Source: Plumapathes pennacea
Taxonomy: Eukaryota; Cnidaria; Anthozoa; Antipatharia; Myriopathidae
Reading direction: 5' to 3'
NCBI GenBank assembly: GCA_964036295.1
Contig: OZ038473.1
Span: 12,166,501 to 12,230,500 of the forward strand
DNA: 64,000 nucleotides
The notes below the pieces were generated by a model that made no database searches, was not told where the DNA came from, and saw only the letters and a program-made list of their open reading frames with translations. This document shows, one piece after another, positions 43,309 to 55,331 of this stretch; the stretch's first letter is position 1; every line of letters starts with the position of its first letter. Both the position numbers and the translations under genes were made by a program.

Positions 43309-46300
43309 TTATGTTTGGATTCCGTTTGGCATCCACTCCGGTAGCATGTAAGGATACGTTAGCCTCCCGTTTTGGAATCGCTGATCGTTTCTAGCTTTCA
43401 ATTCAGCAGTGACATCATTTAGCTGCTCGAAGGCACGCTTCACAACAGCTGCTCCCTTTTCATCCTTCAGTTCGTCTCCATAGTCAAACAAACGGTCATA
43501 TCTTAAAGTCGACAGAGCCATCGTCAACGTGACTTGTACCTGAAAGAAATAACATAAAAGAGTCGCGTAAGAAAAAAAAAGTGCGGGCGGCAATAGGGTG
43601 TTTTCATGTGGTGAAAATACTTTTTGCCAACCTCGTCCCCGGGGGCGGGAGATGAAAGAGCCTGGGGTTGATTATTTTGCTTGCACGGAAACAAATATTA
43701 GAGATTGTAGAGTAGTGGATTATTATCGCTATCAGTTGTTATTGATATTACATTATGCTGCATACTGATGTCTTCCGCGCACTACTTACGACTGACGTGG
43801 CTTTGTTTGGAAGACCCAGGTGTTTGTTCCCCTTGTGAAAAAAGTCAGGGCTGTATGTCTTGCCAGGCATAATAGGCACATACGACGCGTAATCATTCAG
43901 TTCGTAGTTGACGCTAGCGTGTTGTGCAGTCACGTGAAAGATGATGCGGGTTAAGATCTCTGTCAGTTCCTCCCGTGTTTTTATTGTTGTCGGAAAGCCT
44001 CTGATCTGTAAAGAAATACACGGAAAAATGAAAACTAAGACAAAAACGATAAAGGGAAATGAGGGGAATATATTCCTACAGTCTCTCACCAGAAATATAT
44101 CACGGCATAAGGAGAGAACTTTGTATTTGATATCATGCTCAGATCAAAGCTGACTAGACTATCAATTCTCACTACATCACTCATATCTTTCCTTCTTATA
44201 GGTTGGGAGAATTTGCGTTTTTAGCTTGGCAGTGAAAAGGTTAAGGAACATGAAGCGCGCTTCTGTCAGAGACCTCAAGCTCGTCGTTTGGGAAATGAAT
44301 GTCTGTCTATTCCGGAATAGTCCAAAACAAACGCTCCCTAAGAAGCACTCGTACCTTTCCTTCTTCACTCATTTCCCTAGCAAACGCTTGAAGTTCCTCG
44401 TCTCCCACGACGGACGCATCGTCGCTGTAGTAACTTCAGTGAATGAAAACAAATAAAATTAGTTGCACTCGCGATGGAAAACGTATTTCAAAACATCTTA
44501 ACATATATAATAGTTTTAGAAGTGTTCATCTCGTTGATCAGATGAATTTGTAAAGAGATTCTTATTTAACAATTCTAAAACTATTCTATTGTTGAGATTT
44601 TTGAAATACATTTTATATCAAACATTTCAGACCCGCACACAGTTACTCAGTTTTTCCGCTCGTACAGTAAAAGTGACCAGCTTCACTGGTTGTAACACCA
44701 AATGGATCGAGAAAACGAGAAAACAAATTTATAGATACTCACGCGGACACGTATTCCTCCACCATGTTCTCAATTGCGACGAGCATCGACTTGCCATCAT
44801 CTCGGTAGGGGAAGTATTCTGGTTCATTCTCAAGTCCACGAGCCTGGAAAAGAATTTGGCACCGAGTGGAAGAAACACGTTGAGTTTTCGGCATTTCCAT
44901 CGACAAGGGTTATCATAGAAATCGGACATGAATTTAGAAAGAAAAACTAAGCTGTCACCAATATTTTACGAGGGTCGCGCTAGAAGTACCTTTATATTTC
45001 CTAAGAAATCTGTTACGTCCCATGTAACTTGAGGATGGATCTTGTTGATGAGCTGCTGTGCTCCCTTGCTGCCAGCTGCAAAGAGCAGACGCGCTACACC
45101 TACAAAAGGATTCAGAAGGATTGGCGCTCCGAACACGTTAGGAACCAGGATCTCACGGCAGTGGTACTTCAGGATCTGTTGCAGTGGATGCTGGTCGGAA
45201 AAGTGTCTCTTTATGGTCACGCAGAAGGCCTCAGTGACAAAGTGAACCTTGGACAGGTGTTCCACAAATTGAGAGTAGAAAAGATCTGTTGTCTGCACGT
45301 TCAATTTGGCCAACATCCAGTTGTCACCATCTGCTGGGGTGAACATCGGAGATTCTGGCGTAGAAAAAATAAATATACTCATTAATTGTCGTAAATTTGT
45401 CTCTCCGTTACTCGCATACAGTTTACACATAGTTTAACAAGTTACATTTTGAGCAAGGTGTCAAAAGCCAAGTTCTTTGTACTGTATGATGCTTTTCTGT
45501 TGAGAAATTGAAAGTCTTGGGAGTCTCGCTCTTGTCCCTACTTTTCATTTTAGTTTATTCTGGTCTCGACCCCACAAACGCTACAAGTTCACTGCCATCC
45601 GTCTTGTTCCTGATCAGAGTGCAAGAGTCTTCCGCCCGATGACTGACTGACAAACATTTAACCCTTTCAGTCCCAAGAGTGACCAAGCTCAACCTTCCCC
45701 TTCGGTTTCGGCAGCAGAAATATATCATACAGTAAGGAGAACTTGGCTTTTGATACCTTACTCAGATGAAAGCTGATTAAACTATCAATTCTCATTACAT
45801 CACTCACACAATTTCCTCTTAAAATGTTGGAATAATCTGCATATTGAACTTGGGAGTTAAAGAATTAAAGAGTTAAAACAAGCTAGAGGTCTAGATTAGT
45901 ACCCTCGCAGGGCTCGGACACTACTTTGGTTCCTGCTTGGTGAACGTGTGTTCTTTATAGAACCTCTGTGGTTGGCGGTGTAATGTTGTAATGTTGCTTT
46001 GGTTTTGGTTTTGGTTCATTTTCTACCTCTCCCACCCCTCCCTCACCTGGAGTGTGGTCCATCTGAATGGCTATAGGTCTCAGTCCCCCATTCATGTTCC
46101 TGTCTCCAACAAACAGTACGATCGGGGATCGAGTATCTTCCATCCTATGTGTTATACCGACGTGCGTGAGGTCAAATTCCCTTGGCAAACCATCGCACAA
46201 GGGGTATCGCAGTACAAACAACGTATCATCTTTACCGATCTAAGAAGAAGAAAGGCAAAGCTTAAAGGGATTCGGTCATGAATGGATAAATAAATAAATA

Positions 46301-48698
46301 AATAAATACATAAATATACTAACAAACAAAGCCTTTACATGAGCTGTGAGGCGCGGTAGTTAAGCTTGAAAACGCTCGGCCTGATGAGAAGCTCACGTTT
46401 TCAGGTTTAGAGAAGTGCTCCATCAGTGATTTTCTAAAACAAGGTGCAGATATTGTGCCATTGTATAAGAGGAAAGCTTGTCAGGTGAGAAAATAAGTGA
46501 AACGATTTTCATTTATCTAAAACCCAGGGATGCTTCGAGCGGCGTCGGAGAAAAACACTCATTCAGGTCCCATGAGCATTATGATGGCGTTTAATTGGCC
46601 ATCAGTTGTCACATGACTGATCACCCGGACCGACAGGCTGACAGACATCCGAGACTCGAGTATTCGTGTTTTCGCCTTTGGCAGCAATAAAAAATTACCT
46701 TACTAAGTATATCTCCAATAGCGGGATTCAAAGTTTTGTGTAGTTCAGACCAATCCACGCCACCAACTTCCTCTGTTGGTTATAAAAGTGCAGTATTAGA
46801 AACATCAGCCTACAAATGTATTCAATCGGCCCGTATCCATGTACGTCTGTATTTGTGTACGTATGTATGTATGGGTACCTGCAGCTTAAAAAAAGGCATC
46901 CCTTTCATATACTTTTAGCCTGAAAAAAGCACCCCTTTCGGGCGGAGCCTCTTCGTCTTGTCCACTGTAGAGAGTCCCCCCCCCCCCTCCCTCCCCTCCC
47001 TCGGGGTATGTATGCACGAAACGTCAGTGTTGTCAGATGTCTGTGTACTTACCTCCCTCCTTTCTCACACGTTGCAGGGACATAGGATTTGCTCCAGCTA
47101 GCCGCTGCTGCGCGAAATAATCGTCGCCAATCATATTGTCATCAATTGCCTGAAACGGCTCAGAACCTGGGGTTGTTGGAAATTTCTGCGAAGAAAGAAG
47201 ACAGTGCTGTTTTTCAAAGGGCTGATTCCTTAACAAGCACATTGTAGCAGTTGAAGAACAAAAGTATACCAAAAGATCACATTATGTGTATCTCTGTTAG
47301 AAAAAAATCATAATTGTGGCTTTTTTGTTTTCCTACCAGCTGATGGATGCCCAAACTCTCCATTTCCGCTCGGAAAAAATTGCGTAGTTCTTCATATCCT
47401 GAGTGGGTAATAAGGCTTAACCCACCTTGAAGTGACGCTGGAATTCTCCCTAAGTGCTTTAACAGTTCATTCATAGTGTCTATCAGGTTAGTTGGCGGTG
47501 GCGGTGGCGGTGGCGGCGGCGGTAGAAAAGCATTGAAAATTTGGCACAAAAAGCCGCAGATGAATCTCTTGTCCGGTTGTCCTTTGCCCTACAACAAAAT
47601 CGAAAAAAAAAACGTATAGAATCCAAATTTCTAGAATGAAACGATATCGATAGAGTATAATATTTTTAATGTTAAACGGTAATCCACCTACCTCAGTGTC
47701 GCCATCGTCCGACGCTACTAGTCCCGTTACATCAGACTGTAGTCCACTGAAGCTTACTTCATCCACAATGTCGCCATCGACTCCCGTCGCATCAAAAACT
47801 TTAAGTTCCTTCAAAATATATATATATGGATGTCAGAAGGGTACAAAGTATAAATGTTGGACGTTTGCGTTCAATACACGAAGACTTACTTCACCCAAAT
47901 ATTTTGCCAGAGTGCGTACAACGGCGGCAGTCATACCCTGGTAACTCAGCATATGGGCTTTTGTGAATGGTTCCTCCTCGATAATCTGTAACAACTGGAC
48001 CTGATTCAAGTCCACAAGTGCAAATGGGATTCCATCTTTTCCAGTAATCAGTTTGAAGGTATCCTGATTCCTGAGAAGATCTTGTTCACGGATATACTTA
48101 CAATAGTATCCATCCACGTTCTGCGGCAGGCTTACAGCACATGAGCTCTCATCAGCCAGGGAACTTAGAATTAAACAAAAAACTAGAGTCACAATGGCTG
48201 ACCCACAACATTAACAGGTATGGCATACTATGTTACGGCCTAATAGAGCCGGTTAATTTTGAAAGGTTAAACATTCCTTTTTTTTTTTTTCAACTCAACT
48301 CACTTGAACTATCATCTGTGTTCTAGTTGAATGCAAAAAGGATGCCGAGGTTCTCCTCCTCCCCCCCCCCCCCTCGTCCCATTTTGCGCGAGGTCAAAAT
48401 CGAAACAGTCGTCGTATTCTCTTTGTATCGAGGGGAAACACTTGCTACGCAGGTCATGTTATTGGTAACAACCAAACTCCTAAATATACCATATCCTAAT
48501 TACGATATTCGCAAATGTCCCCTCGCCCAAATGGTCCAAAAAAAGTACCTCTATTGTTTGACTGCATATAATACAAGTAAAACAACAATTCAGAAGGATA
48601 GAAAGGATACATTCAAAACTACATTTCTTATTATACCTGCCAGTGTAAAAGGCAGTCATGCTGCTGATGAGCATAACCAAACGAAATGTGATCCTCAT
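43309..48698 (-). CDS. secreted lipoxygenase, copy B
   Basis: Twelve exons give 698 aa: 48637-48698, 47890-48163, 47692-47808, 47337-47588, 47053-47185, 46699-46772, 46047-46239, 44990-45354, 44743-44843, 44355-44433, 43790-44005 and 43309-43539. I chose the ATG at 48698 because it matches LOX A and leaves a clean signal peptide; an upstream in-frame ATG at 48731 lies before the likely acceptor. Visible: DDYFAQQRLAGANPMSL, EHLSKVH (iron His401, His406), QHASVNYEL (His579, Asn583), and the unusual C-terminus PNGIQT. Exon 3 is 57 nt longer than in A because a duplicated segment, including a former donor (gtaagcttcagtg), is now coding. Exon 4 has a longer Pro run. The closest relative is A: exons and many introns are nearly identical. 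The duplicate appears fully functional at sequence level except for the shared C-terminal Thr. Confidence 0.88.
45658..45868. repeat. TTAA-type MITE in LOX B intron 7
   Basis: Flanked by TTAA on both sides. Left end ccctttcagtcccaagagtg, right end gaacttgggagttaaagaa. Lies between exons 46047-46239 and 44990-45354. Confidence 0.65.
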
Positions 48699-48857
48699 GC
48701 TCTTAGCAAAGACAGATCTAAAGAAAAACAAAACAAAACAAGGTTAATAAAAAACCTTTTCATCTATCTGGCAGTAGTACAAACCTCTCAGCTTGCCCAA
48801 AGTTGTTGATATTATTTTACAGTTACTAACCTCAACTGAAGCTTAAACTGCTCTTCA

Positions 48858-48945
48858 AATTTAGACGTGGCAATTAATAGACAACTTGGAGGGTGGGGAC
48901 TAAAACGCACATGCGCATTTACTCTATAGATACTGTTACTAAGAA
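48858..48945 (-). promoter_or_regulatory. LOX B promoter candidate, proximal copy
   Basis: Same ctctatagatactg, cgcacatgcgcattt and aaatttagacgtggca blocks as at 32783-32870. Here the donor-proximal part is replaced: minus strand reads aagcttcagttgag before gttagtaac. Confidence 0.3.
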
Positions 48946-49972
48946 ACATCAATTTTATGGTAAATGGATAAACCTTGAACTTGGAACATATTCCTCAACG
49001 GAACCTCAAAGCAAATCGTGTGTTTATTTGCCAATTAGCAATGTTGACATCAAACTCCACTTCCAGTTATCTTGATATGGAACTTAAATACTACAAATAA
49101 AGCCAACATTTGCTCAGTATGATTTCAAGAACTTCGCCAAGTCTACATACTTATGTAACAACAAACAAAAAAACCGCACTTTAATGCTATCTCCAAGTCA
49201 ACCGCATGCAATTGTCAAGAACAGTGTTTTTTACCATATTCGTCCCGTTTCACGAACAGCTTAAAATCAATCTATGATGCAAAGCACCAAGATGACAAAG
49301 CCCCGAACCGGTAGGGTTCTTATAGAAAGAACAGCAATGAACCAGGTTGTAGTATAGACTGACCCACTGATTTGTAATGAAGAATGAGCAATTACGCACC
49401 CTGGTCATATTCATGTTCGCGCCTCTCAGTTCGGTTTGTAGGTATCACGAATTTTCCCGTTTTTAACGTGGCTGTTTTAGGCGCCTAATTGTCTCTTTTC
49501 ACTCATATCAGATGTGATTGAGAATCTTTCGTGAATGGAGATACACCTGCACATAGGCCGATGGCACAGTGTACTTTTAGCAGCTCTAGTATGAACGTCG
49601 ATCTCCTACAACTCTTTCTTTGCACATTCCGCCGGTGTATACCCGGCGCTGCCTTCACTTATACTTTCTTGTACCTAACCTCCTTATGGCACTCTTACGT
49701 TCACAAACTTATGAATTTCGAAAGCTCTCTCGCTGTGAATGTTCTGATAATTATTTACAACCGATCGACTGTTTTCCAACTACAAAGTTACCTGAGTATA
49801 TTCCCAAGCTTGCGCTTTGGGGTTTTTAGAGTGTGATAGGTTAGTTACATGTGAATCATTCCTCCGTCGTCAACTTTCTTTGTTATAATGCAAGCGTGCC
49901 GTGAGGTTGCGCATAAGCTAAAATGGCAGTTTCTAAACTCGTGATATAAATGTACACATTTGTTTAACTTAC

Positions 49973-50112
49973 CGCTTTTCACTCTCTGATATCTGACACG
50001 ATCTCTGAATACAACTCCTACTGACTGCTCTTCAAATTTAGACGTGGCAATTAATACACAACTTTAAGGGCGGGGACTAAAACGCACATGCGCATTTACT
50101 CTATAGATACTG
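49973..50112 (-). promoter_or_regulatory. LOX B promoter / 5' exon candidate, distal copy
   Basis: Keeps the full layout of the LOX A candidate, including gagagtgaaaagcg before gtaagtta (exon end at 49973). It is about 1.3 kb upstream of the LOX B start codon. Confidence 0.35.
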
Positions 50113-52653
50113 CTGCTAAGAAACATAAATTTTATGTGAACATAATTATTCCTCAATGGAACCTCACAGCAAATTGTGGTTTCTGGGAAGGTATCAGCGC
50201 CTGATCATTTTTTAGTTCTTGACACTACTTTCGGCTTGACAGGCTTTCCCCCTCCGACCAATGGACTTGTGGCATCGCGAGACTATCCGACTATGGTGTA
50301 CGTGCAAGCCCCGCGTTTCTCTTGTAAATTTATTGTCTTAAATTTTCTCAAATAAAGGAATAATAAGAATTATTAAAAGATGTGCAGGTGCCTATTTGCC
50401 AATTAGCAATGTTGACATCAAACTCTCCTTCCAGCTATCGTGATATGGAACTCATATAATGAAAATAAAGCCAATATTTGCTCAGTATGATTTCAAGAAC
50501 TTCGTATTCACATGTCTTTTGTACATAAATGTCACAGCAAATAAAATCCGCACGTGCTATCTCCAAGTCAACCGCACTTGTCAAGAACGATGTTTTTCAT
50601 CATATTGGTCACGTTTCACAAACAGCTTAAAATCAATCTATGATGACAAAGCCCCAAAGCAGGTTATTTACAGAAAGAAGAGCAATGAGCCAGGTTGCAC
50701 TATCAAACTGACCACCTGATTTGTAGTGAATGATGCGCACGGACACACCTTGGTCATTTTCATGCCATTTGGAATCCTGTAAAATTGTACCTTCTGCGCA
50801 TGACTGTGAAAGTGGCTTATTGCGTCTTTTGACGTAACTCCGTTGGTCTGCGTCATGACTATCTATCCTATAATGAGCGTGCAAGCTCCGTTTCTCTTGT
50901 GAATTTATGAATGATACTTTGGGCTGCGGGAAAAGATAAGGCTTGATTTTCTGAAACTAAGAAACAGGTCATTTTCGTGCGGCACTTTGAATAATATGAA
51001 TGAATTTGTCAATTTAACGAATAATATGAAACAATTAAAAGCTGAGCGGGAGGTGTTTATTTGTCAATTATTTCGAGTTATCGTGATATGGAACTCAAAT
51101 AATGAAAATAAAGCCAATATTTGCTCAGTGTGATTTCAAAAACTTCGCCAAGTCTATATACATATGTCACAACAAACTAAAACCCGCACTTTAACATTAT
51201 CTCCAGGTCAACCGTATTTGCTCAAAAACAATGCAGTTTGTTACCATATTCGAATTGGAACGGCTTATAGCCATCAAGTTATGATAGCAAAGTCACCGAA
51301 CTATGTTCGTTTTAGAAAAAAGAGCAGTGAGCGAGGATGGACTATTAAACTGACTAACTGATTTGTAGTAAATAATGCGCAGGGACACCCGCTGGTCGTA
51401 TTCGTGCTCCGCGCCTCCCAGTTTGGTTTGTATGTATTACGAATTTCCCCATTTTTATCAGGCTGTCGAGGTCGCCTAGATTCATCGTTTCAGTATTTAT
51501 CAGATGTGATTGAAAATGAATAACTTTGCAAATAGAGATATGCAGGCAGGCCGATCGCAGTGTGCTTTTTGCAGCTTTAATTTATACGTGTAGCACAACT
51601 TAATGTCGATTTCCTACAATTTCTTGTGTCCATTTGTGCAGCGCTATGCTAAATTAAATTTAGTTGTATCTAACCTAGTCCTGGCGGCACTTTGAAGACG
51701 CGAATAGACTGTTCACTCACTTACGAATTTTGAAAGCTCTCTCGCTGTGAACGTTTTAATAATTATACAACCGAAACAAAAAAACTGGTCACTTTCGTGC
51801 GGCACTTTGAATAATACGAATGAATTTGTCGAATTAACGAATATTATGAAACAATTAAAAGCTGGGCGGGTGTTTATTTGCCAATTAGCAATGTTGACAT
51901 CAAACTCTGCTTCCAGTTATCGTGATATGGAACTCAAAGAATGAAAAAATAGGCAATATTTGCTTAGTGTGAATTCAAGTCTATATACATATGTCACAAC
52001 AAACTAAAAACCGTGTATTAATGTTATCGCCAAGTCAACCGTATTTGCTCAAAAACAATGCAGTTAAAGCCACCATATTCGAATTTGAACGGCTTAAAGC
52101 CATCAATTTATGATAGCAAAGTCACCGAAATATTTTCTTTTTAGAAAAAAGAGCAATGAGCCAGATTGTACTACTAAACTGACCAATAGATTTGTGGTGA
52201 AGAATGGGAACTCGCAAAATGCGAGGCAAAAAGTTGCGAGTTGCTAACAGTAGTTGCGAGTTGCTAGTTACGAGTTGCGTGTTGCATGTTGCCCGGCAGG
52301 TCGGGTAGAAACTCAAGTCAGAGGTTTGACTCGTACATAAATGTCACATTGAAGACGTCTTCCTGAAAAAGCAGGCTCGGCAGAACGGGATGAATTGAGT
52401 GGAAGCTAGTCTGAGATGTTCCAGAGAACAGTGCACGGCAGATGTGTTGCTAAACAAGTGTAGGAGTGAATCGAGTTATTCTCAGGTTTTCTCGTTCTCT
52501 GAGGCTTCAGAACCGAACGTCATTAGCATATTCGAAATTTAAACCTTCATAACTCATTGGTGGAACATTCAAACAAAGCAATATTCTACTTGTCAACTAT
52601 TTACCTGACGTAGAATCGGTTTTAACGACAACATTTTTGCCATTATAGGCACT

Positions 52654-52862
52654 TTAACCTTTTCATTCCCAAGAGTGATCCACTTCAATTTTCTCCTTCA
52701 GTTTCTCACCAGAAACATGATACATTAGGGAGAACTTGGCTTTTGATACCTTGCTAAGATGAAAACTTATTAAACTATCAATTCTCATTATATTACTCAT
52801 ACATTTTACTCTTAAAATGTTGGGAGAATCTGCATTTTGAGCTTGGGAGGGAAAAGGGTTAA
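52654..52862. repeat. TTAA-type MITE
   Basis: TTAA at both edges. Ends ccttttcattcccaagagtg and gcttgggagggaaaaggg. Confidence 0.65.
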
Positions 52863-53195
52863 AAATGGAATAAAGGTCTGGATTATTACCCTCGCTTCGC
52901 TCGGGGATCAAGAAAAACTAAGCCAGTCTCAAATATTTCATCTGGCGATGTACAAAGTTCTGAGTCAATGTTTAACCCTTTTAGTTCCAATGACGGAATT
53001 CATATTCTAACAAAAATTCAAGAAGAAAACATACAACTGATGTAGTAAAAATAGATAACAATCAGTTCAGTACCGAGTCGGTGCTGCTGTTGCACTGCAC
53101 ATAGATAATCTTGTTAAACAGTATTTTACTAAATAATCTAAAAGGTGTTTACAACTACTAACTTATGAAGGATTAACTTTCAACCATCCACTTAC

Positions 53196-54056
53196 AGCTT
53201 GGGTTGCTGCAGACATGCACAGCCACAAGCACACTTCACAGCAGCCAGCCATGATTAGAAGATGCCTAATCACTGAAACAAATGAAAGAATAAAGAAACA
53301 CTGGTTAATCGACTAATTTAGATGTCAAAGTATTGTACGACCGCTTCTCAAACGACATGCTCATCACTGGTTTGGTGACACATGTGACACATTTCTAGAC
53401 AGTAAATGAGGACAGCTGAATATTAACCAGTATTATCTCAACAATTTTTTGAGTGTTATAATCCAAATAGTAATGCACCCTACCCTCAAAAAAGTGCATA
53501 TTCCAAAGTTTTATCCCCCCCCCCCACTGAAACCATCCCCCCCCGAACGTAATAAACAATCGGTCCCTTAACTAAGCAATATTAAGAAAAAGCAGAGTAT
53601 CTTGGCAAGATTTCTTGGAATATTGATTAGCTTTAGTTTTTTTGCTTTTTAATTTGTTTGTTTGTTTTTTTGTTTTTTTTCATTTGAAACATGCAGTTCC
53701 ACACAGTCCATTGTTTCAGCGCTCGAATAGGCGTTTGTCCCTAAGGGATACACGGCTGGCGGATGTAAAATGGTTTATTTCGACAGCATTTCAATATTCA
53801 ATTGCATCAATCGATTCCACCTGAACTTTCTCTCTTTGCAAGCGAAGCTGTAACTCAATGGCAAACTTACCCCACCCCCACACTGTCACTTAGTATCTTT
53901 GCACACATTTTTATCCACGGGTAAAGAATGTTTCCAGTAATAGTGGCTTAAATTCAGTGAATTCACTCACCTGAAAATATACTGAAGACATCGTGGCCAG
54001 GGCCAGAGTTGAGAAAACCTGCACCCCGAGCAAAGCTGAACTGAAGCACAGCCTGG
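53196..54056 (-). other. small TATA-driven transcription unit X2
   Basis: Paralogue of X1: TATA box 54085-54092, inferred exon 1 ending at 53971 (ATGTCTTCAGTATATTTTCA(G) then GTGAGTG), single exon 2 at 53196-53272 with MAGCCEVCLWLCMSAATQA before GTAAGTG. The exon-2 start differs (TGATTAGGCATC). It lies immediately downstream of LOX C, as X1 lies downstream of LOX B. Coding status is uncertain for the same reason as X1. Confidence 0.4.
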
Positions 54057-54084
54057 ATTTGTCTCAAAGCCCATGACAGTACCT

Positions 54085-54092
54085 TATATATA
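54085..54092 (-). promoter_or_regulatory. TATA box of unit X2
   Basis: TATATATA in the same sequence context as 42701-42708. Confidence 0.5.
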
Positions 54093-54590
54093 CAGTGTGG
54101 ACTATAAAACTGGCTGTGAAACAATGATAAAAGTCTTCACTCCAAATTTTCCGCCATTTTGTACGCGCGCGTTGACTAGTTCCCAGGTTTCTCGCAATGC
54201 AGGACCCAAATGAGAGGGGTGGGGTGGGGTTGAATTTTACTCTCGTCAAAAGCACATCATCGTGGCATGTGGGATGATACTCGTGGTGATGATAATCTGT
54301 GAATGATTATTTGTGATCTAGTGAGAGTGGTGCCGTGATAGATTGTCCCTCTTCGATGATCAAACTCTCTTTCAGTTGCCCGCTTGCCTGTATTAAATCT
54401 GACTTGCTTAAACTACGGCGTGTAACAACTGCGAAAATCGTGTGCCTGTCATCAGAAGATGGTTATGTTGATTTCAGTTTCTGTAGAAAAGTCGAAAAGG
54501 ACACAACTTTAAAACTCCAAGTTAAAGAGTCGGTTATTCTAATCGGCAAGACCAAACACAACTAGTTCTCCCACAAATATTTTATTCTGT

Positions 54591-54596
54591 CTCATC
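54591..54596 (-). promoter_or_regulatory. polyadenylation signal of LOX C
   Basis: AATAAA on the minus strand about 43 bp past the stop. Confidence 0.6.
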
Positions 54597-54638
54597 CATA
54601 AGTATTAATCACAACGCTTGGAATCAGAACACTCGTGT

Positions 54639-55077
54639 TTATGTTTGGATTCCGTTTGGCAGCCACCTCGGCAGCATGTAAGGATACGTCAGCTGGCCAG
54701 CGGCTTTGCGCTTGTCGTTTCTTGCTTCCAGCTTCGTCTCAATCTCAGACATCAGCTTGCAAAAGTGACGATTCACAATGATTCCTGCCGCCTTATCGTC
54801 CAGCACTAATCCATAGTCGAACAGACGGTCATAGCGGAAGCTGGACAATGTCAAGGCGAACGCAGCTTGCAGCTTTTGGGAAAGAAATAGATAAACTATG
54901 TCAGAGAGATGTCAGAACTTTAAATGCTGGATGATGACGTGATAATGATGATGATGATGATGATGATAACGATAATATTATGATGATGGTAGTGGCAATG
55001 ATGGCGATAATGACGACGATAATGGTGATGATGATAACGCTGATGAATGCTGATCGTGATGATGATAATGATTATGG

Positions 55078-55117
<40 letters not shown>

Positions 55118-55156
55118 AAAGATGATAATAAAGATGATAATGATGATGATGATGAA

Positions 55157-55196
<40 letters not shown>

Positions 55197-55289
55197 GTAA
55201 AGATGATAATAAAGATGATAATGATGATGATGATGAAGATGATGATAAAGATGATAATGATAATGATGATAATTATGATGATAATGGTC

Positions 55290-55331
<42 letters not shown>

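Larger units (their letters stand above)
48699..52653. other. duplicated, repeat-filled spacer upstream of LOX B
   Basis: No protein gene seen. It mirrors the spacer upstream of LOX A and repeats its own blocks: the caaactc..gatatggaact..gccaaca block at 49040, 50408, 51060 and 51895, the ctgatttgtagt block at 49368, 50717, 51358 and (less exact) 52188, and the gagttgctagttacgagttg block at 52250. Two 5'-exon/promoter candidates are listed separately. Confidence 0.55.

Noticed and set aside
48699-48731. Upstream in-frame ATG (MFFFRSVFAKS..) as the LOX B start
   Set aside because: A probable acceptor (tttctttag) lies between it and the ATG at 48698, and LOX A has no equivalent.
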